This document shows, piece after piece, positions 8,972 through 20,589 of a stretch of DNA of 64,000 nt. The translations under genes were made by a program, and so were the position numbers. Source of the stretch: Tipula vernalis (Eukaryota; Arthropoda; Insecta; Diptera; Tipulidae). Positions within the stretch are counted from its first letter, which is position 1, and every line of letters starts with the position of its first letter. The notes under the pieces are model-generated. The model was not told the origin of the DNA and did not search any database. It worked only from the letters and a program-made list of their open reading frames with translations. The stretch spans positions 137,186,577 through 137,250,576 of the forward strand of contig OY282558.1 of the NCBI GenBank assembly GCA_958295665.1, given 5' to 3'.

Positions 8972-10982
8972 GTGTTTTATAATTTGTGTAAGACTAATTT
9001 GATATCAAATTAATAAATATTTTAATCATGTAGGAACGTTGTTTTGGATTTATTATTGAAGCAACAGACAAATTAAAATTACCTGTGAACCATTTTATAA
9101 AAAAACATTTATATCTTATTATTCACTTTAATTCTCAAACACATGAAACATCAAAAAGTATTGTATTAATTGGACGAGAGTGCTAAAATAAAAAACCACG
9201 ATAAATAAACGATAATCGAGCATATAAGTGGTATTCAACAAGTTGAATGACATCTTATAGTAGCATAACATCATCTGTGCGTGTATTCTGTATTTTAAAA
9301 AAGTCTCCACATTCATCTTAAGTATATTTATGGATAGTATAAACACTCCAAACAAATTTATGTCATTCAAAAATTTCTCATGCGTTCTTCTCCTTCTTCT
9401 TTGCGCAGCCCTCGCATCTTATAATTGTTTTTATAGATTTTTTTTTTCTTTTAAAGATTTGATTTGTCAGCTCACACAAAAATAAAAAATAAATTTAATA
9501 TTTTCCGGAGATTAATGAGATGATTTTTTTTATTATTTTTTGTATATTTTGGTTGTATTCTTTAGTGTATGTTTAACATGTAACTTAATGCTTCGTTAGA
9601 AACAACACAAACAGTTGGAGCAGAAAATATCATCATTAAATAATAAGGAACTTTTTTTTTTAGTGTGTCTTATTGTCTTGTGAACCCGCGATTCTATTGT
9701 CTGTCGGATATGTAAAAAGTATTTCAATGATATTTGATATAGATCGAGTACTTTGTCATTCACGCATTTATGGTTTATGTGATAATTTGGTTTAATGTGC
9801 ACAAGTAGTAAAACAATACAAATTTTTAGTTAGCATGCAGTCTAACAGCCTATAAAAATTCCACTTAACAAAACAAAAACGGTTCACTTAAATATTTCGT
9901 AACGAAGCATGTCTATCAGCCAAAACCAAAAATAGTAATCAAACCAAAAATGAATACACATTACAAAAAAAAAAAAAAAATAAATTACACAATCTTCATT
10001 GCATGTAAAGCGCGCGCCCGTTATCAATGTTCCAAATCAAACACAAATCCACTTTTGACTCGACAAATAGTTCTGTGAAATATATAGCGGAAACCGCATA
10101 TAAAAATCAATCAATATATTTAAGATAATCCATCATCATTAATATACGAGAGAGACCTGTACGACATCTATATAAGCGCATAACCGTTGAAAATATATGA
10201 TGTTGTAATTTGACATAACGTACATACTTATTGATAAATTGCGCGCGCACTACGATAAACTTTAGAAAAAAAAAATTGTACAAAAGAGAAAGCTACAAAA
10301 ACAAAAATATAGTTTTTTGTTTATTGTTAAAAACTAAATATAAACTATAATAATTTTATGAAGGTTATATTTTGTTGAATAAATATTATAAATTATGAAT
10401 AAAACTCCATTAAAAATTATTTGCTTTTAAAAACAAATTTATGTACATGTTTATTAGCATTCGAACACTCACCATAGATTGATTGTTGATTTAGGAATAT
10501 TTGTTTTGTGTTGTGTATGGGTGTAAGTATTTGATAACACTTGGGTCTTGATTGGAGCAAGGCCATTACAAATAAAGGTTCTAAATATTTAGTTGGTTCC
10601 TATAGTGAAAAACAATTTTGGTTATTTTATCGATATTACTCGTTAGATCTAAGATCAAATACTTTTAAATATTAAATTACATTAAACGTTTGAATAATTC
10701 AAATAATTTGTGAAGGAACTCACAAAAAAGGATTTTTTATCAGAATATAACAGCTTTGATTGGAACGGAAGTTCCTCGAAAGGATAGATATTTTGACCAA
10801 TTTTAGTTTTTATAAATTGGCAAAATCAGACTCAAACTGTTAATTTTCTCGATCGGCCAAAATTTTGTAAATTACCGATAAAGTAAACAATCAGTTATTT
10901 TATTTGATAATTCATCTTAGAAGAAGTTGGATTATTCTGGTAAAGTGTAATGATCGTACGATGGTTTTGTCTTCTCCTAATG
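8972..10982. other. AT-rich intron-like or intergenic DNA
   Basis: About 2 kb with short A and T runs (for example near 9645-9665 and 9965-9980), two brief GCGCGCGC-type tracts near 10010 and 10242, and no convincing coding signal or terminal repeats on either strand. Confidence 0.5.
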
Positions 10983-11854
10983 CTGCGTGCCTCAAAAAAT
11001 TTTCAAACTAAACTTTTCAAATTTTGAAACTTCCGCTACTTTCTCATAGATAGATGCTAGGTGAAAAGTCAATTTGCGAGGTTACTTTTCGATGACTTTT
11101 CAATTTGTGTGACGTACAGTTTAAAATAGGTAAATTAATTAAATATAAATTACCAAAGTTTATAAAATAGACAACAGACAAAAATATGAAACTACTAAAT
11201 GCCACCAAACTTTACATAAAGAATATGTCCAGTTTGATGGAACTTTCTAGTTCAAATACATAAGTAATAATACAACTGGTGATATGGTGAAATATATTGA
11301 ATTTTGAAAGGCTGAATTTTTTTAAGAATTACTTTTAAATAAAAGACTGAATTCATATTGTTTTAAAAACAAGGAGGTTGGAAGATCCCTTAATCTACGT
11401 CAATAATGCTAATGCTGTTTCATCATCTGCATCATTATTAAAATTATCGAAGTATTCATCTAAGACTACTTCAAATGGTTTCAACTCAAAACTCTTATTA
11501 ATGCAAATATTGTGCATTACACAACAGGCGGTTATTGCAATTTATAATTTTCAATTCCAGTGATTTTAAAAATCGGCCACCATCGTGCTTTCGTTAGTCC
11601 AAATGCATTTTCCATAATGTTTCGTGCTTTACAATGCGCAAGGTTAAATTTTTTGTAATATTAAAACATAATAATAAATAATTTATAATTTTACAATATT
11701 TTGAGTTGTTTATGAAATTTGAATGACATTTAGAAAGTTTAGTTGAGTATAAGGCACAATTGAATACTTTTAACCTAGTGACATCTATTGAAATATTGCT
11801 TGAATTACTGGGTCTTACAAAAGTTTAGTTTGAAAAGTCTTCTGAGGCACACAG
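10983..11854. mobile_element. Short Harbinger-like DNA transposon
   Basis: Inverted repeats bound an 872-bp segment: 10983-11019 begins CTGCGTGCCTCAAAAAATT and the complement of 11819-11854 begins CTGTGTGCCTCAGAAGACT; both continue with TTTCAAACTAAACTTTT. The interior carries the tail of a HARBI1-like transposase on the minus strand (about 11365-11660). I could not settle a 3-bp duplication. The element is an internally deleted derivative of an autonomous PIF/Harbinger element. A second, shorter inverted repeat (GAAAAGTCA / TGACTTTTC) lies at about 11060-11105. Confidence 0.6.
11378..11660 (-). pseudogene. PIF/Harbinger transposase-derived nuclease, C-terminal fragment
   Basis: The minus-strand readings give NLAHCKARNIMENAFGLTK and ARWWPIFKITGIENYKLQ, then after a frameshift TACCVMHNICINKSFEL and VVLDEYFDNFNNDADDE. 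These match the end of the DDE_Tnp_4 domain of HARBI1-like proteins: the RxxVExxFGxLKxRW motif, whose Glu is the third catalytic residue (retained here in MENAFG), followed by the AxxxLHNxxI block and an acidic tail. The first two thirds of the transposase, including both catalytic Asp residues, are missing. Confidence 0.65.
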
Positions 11855-11869
11855 TATAAGTCCTAAGTC

Positions 11870-12700
11870 TCTTCTCCGTCAATTTTTTAAATTCCGCTCG
11901 AGCGACATTCTGCGGTCTTTGAGGGTTACAAAAGCCATTTATCCCTACAATTCTAAATAATAAATTAATAAAGTAAGGGTTTATAACTCACATTACAGCT
12001 ATAAAATATTTTCAGCTAAACCCTTTATTATTATGTATTCTTTTAAAATAAAGTTGCAGCTTATATCACATTCTAGGCAAATAGATAATCGAATTATAAA
12101 TGGACAGCAAGGTTTTTTGCGGCTTGCGAAATTTTTTCTCTCTTATGTACAATACATACATTAAAATTATCGGCGAACTGAACTAAGTCTGCGCGAATTA
12201 ATTCCGTTGACAATTTTTGTATGGCGAAATTAATTCATTTGTAATATGAATTAAGTTCACGATTAATTTTGTACGGATTTAAATTCAGTTTTTGAAAATC
12301 AAATATCACATTACTTTCAGGAAAAGTACTGAAAAACATATTGGATGACAAAAGATACATATTGATTCTTTGGGGTTTTTAATTAAAGAAAATTAGCTGC
12401 GAAAAGAATATACCAATCAAAATAGAAATCAGATAAATGCTAACGGGAATTTCTATCAAAATAGAAATCGAGTAACTATTTTTACCGTCTTTACGATCTC
12501 TAATGTAAAGGCGGTTTGCGCCTCATATGATAAAAATATATGCAAAATTTGATCATCTTAACGGTGCATTTTTAGCCAAAAATTCGCGAAGATTGAGTAG
12601 GTTCCGCAAGTTTCTTTTGAATTATTTCAAGTAAACGGCGTGGAACTTCCACATATTAGCCCTTATTGACCGTAAGACGCAGCGGCAAGAACTCATGGTA
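11870..12700 (-). other. Coding-like fragments of unknown origin
   Basis: Three minus-strand stretches read like protein but do not join into one frame: VEVPRRLLEIIQKKLAEPTQ (about 12590-12660), INFAIQKLSTELIRADLV and FNVCIVHKREKISQAAKNL (about 12110-12240), and INGFCNPQRPQNVARAEFKK (about 11880-11955). Stops and AT-rich DNA separate them. They may be part of a second DNA-transposon ORF next to the Harbinger-like element, or exons of something else. I recognise no family. Confidence 0.25.
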
Positions 12701-13099
12701 CAATATGCCTGTTTAACCGTAGTTTTTTAAATTAGTTTTGACATAATTTAATTGAATGTCACCCTGTTTAATACCATAGACCACCGAGTGAAGTCAGTAG
12801 TAATTAGTTTATAAAAGCAAAAAGCAAACAAAAACGAAAGAACAAAAAAGGAATGATAATAAAACGGTACATTCCAATAAAAATAGAAAAAAAAAATTTG
12901 AGAATTAGTCTCGTTTACATACTAGTGCAAGAAGCACCATTTAATTTGTATTTTGTGTTAAAATAAAATTAAAGAAAATAACGGTGTACAAAAATATAAA
13001 AGGTGAGATTTTTATTTCTCGGAAAAATACAGTCCACATCGCATCGCAACATTTTGTCCTGTAGAGCCGGATCAGGCTACTTATACATAATTATCATCC

Positions 13100-13425
13100 C
13101 ACGAGACACACGGCTGTCTACGCATACATAATTATCATCGGACACACGGTTGTCTACGCATAACGAATTATTAATCTACAACGGGTTTATTGTCAAAATA
13201 ATTATAAGCGAACGCGATTGTCCGCACGTATCATACAGTAGCGGTGATCTTCAAAGTAACAAATAACCTTTATAAGCTATATAAATTAAATTACAATCGG
13301 ACACGCGGGTGTCAACGCATAACATAAAATTTGTATGAAGTACGGTTTAGCCACAAATTGAAACAACGATTTCCAGTTTTCTACATATATCTTTAAATCT
13401 GTGAGGCACACGACTTGTCTACAGA
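13100..13425. repeat. Degenerate repeat cluster, consensus GACACACGGTTGTCTACGCA
   Basis: Five related copies of about 20-24 bp occur at about 13104, 13140, 13207, 13299 and 13402, spaced irregularly (36 to 103 bp). The second, GACACACGGTTGTCTACGCA, is the best formed; the third reads AACGCGATTGTCCGCACGTA and the fourth GACACGCGGGTGTCAACGCA. They sit just upstream of BEL gag, where the 5' LTR and leader would be expected, so they may be LTR enhancer-like repeats. No matching 3' LTR is seen after 19081, so this cannot be confirmed. Confidence 0.5.
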
Positions 13426-13739
13426 ACAACAACAAAGCACGCAGAACTTGGGTTTCATAATTGAATATTAAGTGTAGCAATCCAGTGGCTATAAAAAGAA
13501 CTATCAGAAACGAAATGTTCAACTATCATCACATTAATAGTGGCACCATCTACCAGCAACTAGGATAAGTTAAGTAGTTACATCAAATTACGTAATCAGT
13601 ATCATTTTGTTTTTTTTTTTTAGATTTCATTTTATTTTTAAAATTATTTTGATATTGTTTATTATTATAACTCAAACATTTCTGTGATTCGACATTATTA
13701 TTGTAAAGCCGGTTGAATTCGTTCTCAGTTCTAGCAATT

Positions 13740-15130
13740 ATGGAGGCTCACATTAAAATAAACAAAAAGAAAATTGCCACATCAAAGGCAAAGTTAACTA
13801 ACATTAAAAAATTTATAGATCAAGCTACGAACGACACAAAACCTTCAGAGTATACTGTGCGATTAGATTCATTGCGCAGAACCTCCATTGAATTCGAATC
13901 TATTCAGAACAATCTGACTGAACAAGTAGACGACGATCAGGAATTTTCAAATTTAATTGAATCCTTTACGGAATTCGAAGAAACTTATTTTTTACTTCTT
14001 AGTAGCCTTCAAAGTTCATTGCCTGAACCCACTCAGGACCACGATGGTAATTTAGTGCTTTCAAGGCGAGGGTACAATGACGTATCAAATTCATCCAATT
14101 CAGCTGAAATACAGTTGGAATCCGTAAAAGCCGAAGCGGCTAAACTACCACAAATACAAGTACCTACATTCAGCGGCGATCCTTCCCAATGGCTTACTTT
14201 TAAGGGTACGTATATTGTGCTTATCCACAACAACGAGAAAATATCTAATATTGTGAAGTTCATTTACCTTCTCGATAAACTTAAGGGTGACGCACGCGAA
14301 ACGGTAGGGCACATAACTTTGACAGCTGCTGGTTATCACAGTGCATGGTCTGATCTAATTCAAACTTATGACAATGCACGACTTATTGTTGAGGTGCACA
14401 TCGATGCACTGTGTAATCTTTCGCAGATCAAAAAGGATAGTGCACAGGAACTTCGGATACTTTCGAATGCCTGTCGCAATCACATATCATCTCTTGAGGC
14501 TTGTGGGCTGGAGATTGCTGGTTTGGGAGAGCAGGTTCTAATTCACATAATTACCAAAAAATTTGACGTTCAATTACGTAAAGATTGGGAAGATAGACTG
14601 ACTGCTACTGAAATGCCTATTTGGCCGCAATTGAAAGAATTTCTACGAATAAAAAGTAGAGTGCTGGAATCGGTTGAACCAACAAAAAGACAGTCAGATA
14701 GCCAGTGTGCCAACTCAGTTAAATTTAATAATAAGACTACGAATAACTTCAACAAAGGCTCCAAAAAGGGCAATTCATTTGTTTTATCAAATGAGTCTGC
14801 GAAAGACGATAACAATCGATTTCCACATTACAAGATAAACACAAAACAAATAGATAACGGACAAAACTTGTGTGGGTTGTGTCAGACTAAATATCATCAT
14901 TTATTTGTGTGGTGTGTCAATCCTATTTCAAACTATCCCCTGTCGAGCGCTTACAAAAAGCAAGGGATTTTAAAGTTTGTATTGACTGTCTGGGAAAGTC
15001 ACACGCTGTGGATGCATGTATATCGATTGGTTGTCGAGTCTGGAACTCTAGACATTATACGTTGTTGCATGATTCGATTCGACATAATACAGCCGAATTG
15101 GCTACTCTTAGTATCCAAGATTCACAAAAT
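13740..15130 (+). pseudogene. BEL/Pao gag
   Basis: The first ATG in frame is at 13740 (MEAHIKINKKKIATSKAKL); the open frame extends upstream but only through a TTG. The core carries the DUF1759 pattern: LPQIQVPTFSGDPSQWLTF near residues 137-155, then DKLKGDARETVG and a long helical region ending near SRVLESVEPTK. A frameshift near 14900 leads to the cysteine region CIDCLGKSHAVDAC, the second of two BEL zinc-binding motifs; the first is CGLCQTKYHH. Gag would assemble the cytoplasmic particle. About 460 residues are recoverable, near family size. Confidence 0.75.
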
Positions 15131-15174
15131 ATGCACGCAGCAACAAATACACAGAACATTCAGACAAGTACAGA

Positions 15175-15945
15175 AATATTGTTGTCAACAGCAGTAATAC
15201 AGATTCAAGACAAGTCAGGTAACTATCATAATTGCCGAGCACTTTTGGATTCAGGTAGTCAATCCAATTTTATTGTTTCATCACTACCAAATAAACTTGG
15301 CATTGACAAGACTAATATTACCAATTTGACGATAAGTGGTATCAATCAAACAAAGACATTAATATCCCAAGGTGTTTCAACAAAAATCAAATCTCGTTCA
15401 AGCCGTTATAACAAATTTTTAAACTTCCTAGTTGTTCCGCAAATATCTGGTTGTTTGTGGCAAACAAGTTTGAACATTTCATCGTGGAATATACCGTCAA
15501 ATCTGGCATTGGCTGATCCCAGCTTTTACATACATATTTTTTTCAAGACCAGTGGAAGCACTATTGGGTGCAGAAGTATTTTTTGAAATACTCGGAATGC
15601 GTCTGATTAAACTTAACCAAGGTATTCCGACAATTCATGAATCCTTGTTTGGATGGATTAATAGTGGTAGATCCGAGACTCCACTGAATCGTATCCAACA
15701 ATCCTTTCATACACAGACTGAGACAGATTATTTCGACGAACTCTCACAATCAATCAAAAGATTCTGGGAGATTGAAACCATTCCTGCAATAAAATTTCTC
15801 TCAGACAACGAAAAGCAGTGAGGAAATATTTTCAAAAAAATTCTCCAGAACAGAGTCTGGCAGATATGTTGTATCACTTCCAGTAAGAAATAATGCAACC
15901 CTAGGGGAATCGAAAACAAGTGCATTAAAAAGGTTTCAATATTTG
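15175..15945 (+). pseudogene. BEL/Pao protease and linker to RT
   Basis: The reading TAVIQIQDKSGNYHNCRALL leads to LLDSGSQSNFIVSSL (15243-15290), the DUF1758 aspartic-protease active site with D-S-G intact. GINQTKTLISQGV and NFLVVPQISG follow, as in other BEL proteins. The frame then shifts near 15545 to GAEVFFEILGMRLIKLNQG and SLFGWINSGR, another conserved block before the RT. A TGA at 15819-15821 interrupts it. The stretch to about 15945 reads on as VVSLPVRNN and ESKTSALKRF in a neighbouring frame. Confidence 0.7.
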
Positions 15946-17238
15946 GAGAAAAGATTAAGCTCTAACGCAGGGGAATTCATTAATGAGTATCTTAGCTTAG
16001 CTCATATGATAGAAAGCCCGAATCAATCGAACCATACATACTTTTTGGCACACCACGCCGTCCTGAAACCCTCGAGTTCGAGCACGAAATTACAAGTGGT
16101 CTTCGACGCGTCGGCCAAGACATCGAACAATTTGTCGTTAAATAACATACTACTTACCGGCCCTACCGTGCAACAAGATTTCTTATCCATCGTACTTCGA
16201 TTCAGGAAGTACCGGTACGCATTTACTGCCGATATTTCAAAAATGTATCAACAAATACTTATTAATCCCAGCCAAACCTATAAATTGCTCACTGTCACTT
16301 ATGGGACAGCATCGGCGACATACTTGGCTACTCGGGTTTTAATGCAATTGGCTGAGGATGAAAAGCATAATTTTCCCAGTGCATCAAAGGTTACCAAAAC
16401 CGACTTTTACGTGGACGACGTTCTTACTGGCTTTGATACGTTAGACGGAGCGTTGCACATTCAAAACGAACTAATTTCTATGCTGAAGACAGGTGGTTTC
16501 GAACTTCACAAGTGGTGTGCAAACAGTGACAGATTGCTTGATTCTAGACCGCTACAAAATCGAGAGAAACTTAATAAAAATGAGTTTAATGGGTTTGAAT
16601 CTATCAAAACGTTGGGTCTTACTTGGATTCCAGATGAAGATATTTTTGTTTTTGATATCCTTCCACTCATACCTTTTACAATACTAACAAAGAGAATTAT
16701 TCTGTTTGAAATAATAAAACTGTACGATCCCTTAGGTCTGCTGGGACCTATAATTATTGTGGCAAAAAAGCAAATTCAGTCGTTGTGGAAGTTGCAAGTA
16801 GACTGGGATGACGAACTCACATTAGAACAGTGCACCGATTGGATCAATTTCAGGGATGAACTATGTGCATTGAACCCTAATTCAATACGTACGGAATTAC
16901 ATGGCTTTTCCGACGCGTCTGAGAAGGCGTACGGTGCATGCGTCTACATCAAGACCATTGATGACAGGAACAATATTTCTGTAAATTTACTTTGCAGCAA
17001 ATCGAGAGTTGCTCCTCTGAAATCTTTAACACTACCTAGGCTAGAGCTATGCGGGGCTCTTTTGCTCTCTAAACTTGTCAATACTGTTATAAAATCAATG
17101 AATATAGACTTTAATGACGTCATCTTGTGGTCAGACTCCACCATTACTTTATGTTGGATTAATACTGCTACGTTCAAGCTTAAAACGTTCGTCGCCAACA
17201 GGGTTAATGACATACAAGAAACAACATCCAACTACATG
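15943..17238 (+). pseudogene. BEL/Pao reverse transcriptase and RNase H
   Basis: One frame of about 430 codons shows the Pao RT series: YFLAHHAVLKPSSSSTKLQV, VFDASAKTSNNLSLNNILL, TADISKMYQQILI, LLTVTYGTASATYLATR, then the active site TDFYVDDVLTG with YVDD intact at 16408-16419. A short deletion removes residues between the NPSQTYK and LLTVTYG segments. RNase H follows: LHGFSDASEKAYGACVYIK, LPRLELCGALLL and ILWSDSTITLCWI, with the acidic residues SDAS, E and SDS retained. The frame enters a foreign insert at 17239. Confidence 0.8.
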
Positions 17239-17478
17239 CCTATGGGGACTGATAACGCAGAAAATTTTGGCATCAGATTTTTAGAAAACATCGAAAAATT
17301 GTCTACACGCAAGGTTAAAGCACACTGGAACAATTATAAGCTTAAACTGTGATGTAACCTTATATGCAACCTCTTCTTATTTCTTGCATATTGGACACTT
17401 TATTGTGAATGAGCTTATGCTCAAAATAAAGTGTTTCAAAATTTGTATTGTAAATTAATAATAATAATAAATAACATG
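17239..17478 (+). mobile_element. 5'-truncated CR1/Jockey-like 3' end inserted in BEL
   Basis: A 240-bp insert (including one copy of the duplication) encodes a C-terminal tail ending WNNYKLKL and a stop at about 17350, a short 3' UTR with a stem-loop at 17395-17434, and an AATAATAATAAAT tail. Removing it rejoins BEL codons SNYM and WQHIPSGNNPADLL in one frame. The duplication is short: ACATG at 17234-17238 and 17474-17478. The 3' UTR resembles that at 40600-40690, so the two belong to one family. The target-primed mechanism is shown by the tail and truncation. Confidence 0.65.
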
Positions 17479-18230
17479 TGGCAACATATTCCATCCGGTA
17501 ACAACCCTGCCGATCTGTTAACTAGAGGCATATCACCTGCTGAATTACAATCAGCAAAATTATGGTGGTGTGGCCCTGATATTTTGTATCATATGAATGA
17601 TATGGATAGTCGCTTGACAGTTATGGATTCGACAGGCCGCAGGAGTTGGAATTTAAACAAGAAGCTGTTAGTTTAGCCACATTTAACGCACCACCGTTCG
17701 ATTTATTATCAAAATATGGTATACTTAGTTCATTTAAAAAATTAATTCGAGTCACTTCGTTTTGCCTACGATTTATTAATAATATCACCAAAGCGAACAT
17801 TAAAATCGTAGGTCCACTAACAGTCACGGAAACAGATGGTGCATTAACACAGCTATGCAAAATCGTTCAATCAGATTTTGAAACAGAAATTAAGTGCCTC
17901 AGACAAGGAAATTCGCTATGTAACAGCAGTGCATTAAAACAACTGAATCCATTCCTGGATTCACATTCATTGATCAGGGTTGGTGGTCGATTGTCTAAAT
18001 CAAATTTAGCATATGACGTTAAACATCAGATACTGTTACCATCAAAATCAAATTTCACAAGAATATTGTTTAGACAAGAACATGAACAAAATTTGCACGC
18101 TGGACCACAACTTTTGTTTTCGTAGGTGAGACAGAAATATTGGCCCATTAATCGGAAATCAATATCCAAACAAGTAGTTCGAAATTGCGTGGTATGTGCT
18201 AAGGCTAAACCGGCCAACTGCAACAAATTA
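17479..18230 (+). pseudogene. BEL/Pao RNase H-integrase connection and zinc-binding region
   Basis: After the insert the protein resumes at WQHIPSGNNPADLLTRG, then ISPAELQSAKLWWCGPDIL, a conserved BEL block. A frame change near 17640 gives FNAPPFDLLSKYGILSSFKK and later NPFLDSHSLIRVGGRL, LPSKSNFTRILFRQEHEQNL. A further shift near 18126 gives VRQKYWPINRKSISKQV and CVVCAKAKP, the C-x2-C half of the H2C2 zinc finger of the integrase. At least two frameshifts separate the pieces. Confidence 0.7.
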
Positions 18231-19081
18231 TGGGTGATCCACCTCCAGAGAGGATCACACCATCCAGGCCGTTCAATGTAACCGGAGTGGACTTCTGCGG
18301 CCCGTTCTTGATTAAAAATAATTATATCAGGAAATCCAACGCTTCAAAGGTTCTTTGTTGCAGCCTTTGTTTGTTTCGCAACCAAGGCTATACACCTGGA
18401 CATCGTGAGTGATTTGACCTCGGAATCGTTTATTTCATGTCTGAAACGGTTCAGCTCACGAAGAGGAAAAATCAAATCAATTTATTCAGACAATGCCAAG
18501 ACATTCGTTGGTGCTGACAATGAATTTAGGAAACGCTTGCTAGAAATTAATAAACAATTACAAGACGAAACGTTAGTTAATTTTTGTTGCTCAGAGGGAA
18601 TACAACGGAAGTTCATACCTTCCCGTGCCCCTAATTTCGGCGGTTTATGGGAGTCCGCGGTCTCCTTTAAGACTCATTTGAAACGAATAACTAACGGAAC
18701 GCATTATACTTACGAGGAATTTTATACGTTGATTGTGCAAATTGAGGGAATATTAAATTCTCGTGTAGATGGAAAAAGGTTACTCCCGCCATACAAAGTT
18801 TTTGGAAGCGCTATTCCGTTGAGTATCTTCATACACTTCAATCTCGTACTAAATGGAAGGATGCGAAACCAGATTTGAAGGCGGGTGACGTGGTTCTCAT
18901 TTTGGAGGAAACCTCATTTGTCGCTAATTGGCTATTAGGTTTGGTTGTAACAGTGTACTCGGGATCTGACGGTAGGATCCGTGTCGTTGACGTAAGGCTA
19001 AAAACGGAATATACAAGCGAGTTGTTTCAAAATTATGCAAACTTCCGGTTGCTTAGATTGTCAATGTTTTCAACCTGCTAG
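18230..19081 (+). pseudogene. BEL/Pao integrase
   Basis: The catalytic D,D,E residues are all present though in different frames: Asp in GVDFCGPF (18290-18292), Asp in YSDNAKTFVGADNEF (18489-18491), and Glu in FGGLWESAV (18651-18653). FATKAIHLDIVSDLTSESF links the first two. A deletion after RVDGKRLLPPYKVFG removes the usual HFLIG segment. The C-terminus TKWKDAKPDLKAGDVVLILE, then VVTVYSGSDGRIRVVDVR, is the DUF5641 domain. The protein would insert the cDNA into host DNA. Confidence 0.75.
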
Positions 19082-19139
19082 GTTATTTTAAAATATTAAG
19101 TTAAGTTATATTTGATTTGAATTAACTAAAAAATGTACC

Positions 19140-19400
19140 ATATTAAAGCAGAAACCTTCATATTCGATCGAACTTGACGTGGCTCATCAGGAAGCTACCG
19201 TTGGAACAATTGGACCTTAGTTTCAAAGTCTTATCCGTACACGCACACTTCAGCACCAGATATAACCCGTTTCAGTAGTTCTGGATCGTTGTTGACTTCA
19301 TTCAGCAACTACTGAGCTTTTGGTCGAAATTCAACAAGTTCGGAACAAATATTACTGTCTCACGTTTTTTCGAAAAAATTGTTTTAGGCTTGGAATTAGA
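19140..19400 (-). pseudogene. mariner transposase fragment
   Basis: The minus-strand reading gives LLNEVNNDPELLKRVISGAE, VCVYG, then DFETKVQL and LPDEPRQVRSNMKV. This is the block around the first catalytic Asp of a mariner transposase (ITGDExWVYGYDPETK...W...PRPKKARQ). The Asp is changed to Ala (ISGAE) and one stop is visible. No TIRs were found. It lies between the BEL 3' end and a Gypsy fragment, and nothing else of the element is recognisable. Confidence 0.6.
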
Positions 19401-19476
19401 CAAAAATTCATTATTTTCTGTTCACCGTTGTAGTAGACAGTATCCCTAAAATATCCCAGAATACGTTGCTCGCTAC

Positions 19477-20540
19477 CTATGTTTTGACTTTTGAAAATAC
19501 GCTTTGAATTTTTATTTTAGAATTTAAAAGATTCTTTCCACAGTCACGCCCCAAAGCAGTAATAAAGAAACCACTATCCATTAAACCGTTATATGGTACA
19601 CCATTAATACCCATGGTAGTGTATGGTCTATCATCTAAATGCTCCGTAATGAAAGTTTCCGAAATTGCGTTTGTCCCAATATTTACAAACGCCAAATTTA
19701 GCTTTATCCGAAAGTTTGCTTTGGAATTTATTTGAACCGAACGAGGCAAGATTTACAGGACTAAATTTCAATTTAGAATTTGAAATATCAAAATTGGTTA
19801 CAGCCGAAAATTTTAATTTTTGGTTTTGCTGGGAATTGTTTGTCAAAATTTTTGTCACCTATGGTTGTGGTATGGCTGTCGCGTGCTTCGAGGGTGGTTC
19901 ATGGGCAGCTACTTGAGTCTTCGTCTCGACGTTTCCCGAAGAACAATACTTCGGACAGCTATTTCTTGTGCATCCGTCTTTTTCACATCTGCGACAAAAT
20001 AATCGTAGGAGTTTTGAGCATTTAGCAAAAGTGTGTCCTATGTCAGTTTGGTTAGGATTTTAGATTAAAATTTTGGAATTGTCCAAGGTTAGCCTTTACT
20101 GACGGATTATAATTCTGTGGACCAAAATTTGTAAAAGGAAACTTTTGATTATTATCTGAGATAAAATTTTGATTGGTATTATTAGTGGTCACAACGGTTT
20201 GATCTACTACCTGGTTTACAATTTCACTCACGTCTTATTGTGGTCTACAAAACTTGTCGGATACATAATTGTGCCTTGGCCAATATCTTGGTCAGCAAGA
20301 GGTTTCTGAAGACCAACGTTCATGTTGTAGCGAAGCAGTCTTAAAATGTCTGAATCCGGAGTCGGAATCAAAGAGTCAGGAAAACAATTTCGTTTTAAAA
20401 CTCGATGAAAGATTCACTTGTTTTCTGTTTGCGCGAACCAACTAGTCTACGAATATCGTTATCTGTACAACTCGCAAATGGTTTGGAAAAATTTGCATGT
20501 ACCATCACGGGAGCATTAAAAAGGGCATGACATACTCAAA
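19477..20540 (-). pseudogene. Gypsy gag zinc-finger region and protease fragment
   Basis: On the minus strand, gag comes first: GHTFAKCSKLLRLFC, then CRRCEKDGCTRNSCPKYC (about 19950-20035), zinc-knuckle sequences in which one cysteine pair of the first knuckle is lost. The protease follows at 19477-19749: YTTMGINGVPYNGLMDSGFF, with the D-S-G active site, then TALGRDCGKNLL. The gag-to-protease order is right for a minus-strand Gypsy. The element is cut off at about 19480 and its RT is not here. The RT fragment at 20590-22000 lies upstream on this strand, so it belongs to a different or rearranged copy. Confidence 0.6.
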
Positions 20541-20589
20541 CGCAAGCTGGGCTTCTTGAGATCTATTAGAGAAGCTACAAGAGAAGCGA

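Larger units (their letters stand above)
13740..19081 (+). mobile_element. BEL/Pao LTR retrotransposon, internal region
   Basis: Gag, protease, RT, RNase H and integrase follow one another on the plus strand in BEL/Pao order with characteristic domains (DUF1759 gag, DUF1758 protease, Pao-type RT with YVDD, DUF5641 C-terminus). The element is broken by several frameshifts, one in-frame stop near 15820, a short deletion in RT, and a 240-bp CR1-like insert at 17239-17478. I could not identify a pair of LTRs: DNA 3' of the last stop (19081-19140) does not match the region upstream of gag, so the 3' LTR is probably lost. Confidence 0.8.

Noticed and set aside
13100..13425. CRISPR-like array
   Set aside because: The units are diverged and spacing is irregular (36-103 bp); the setting is an insect LTR retrotransposon.
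13713..13739. Upstream extension of the BEL gag frame
   Set aside because: The extension begins with TTG and not ATG; the first ATG at 13740 fits better.
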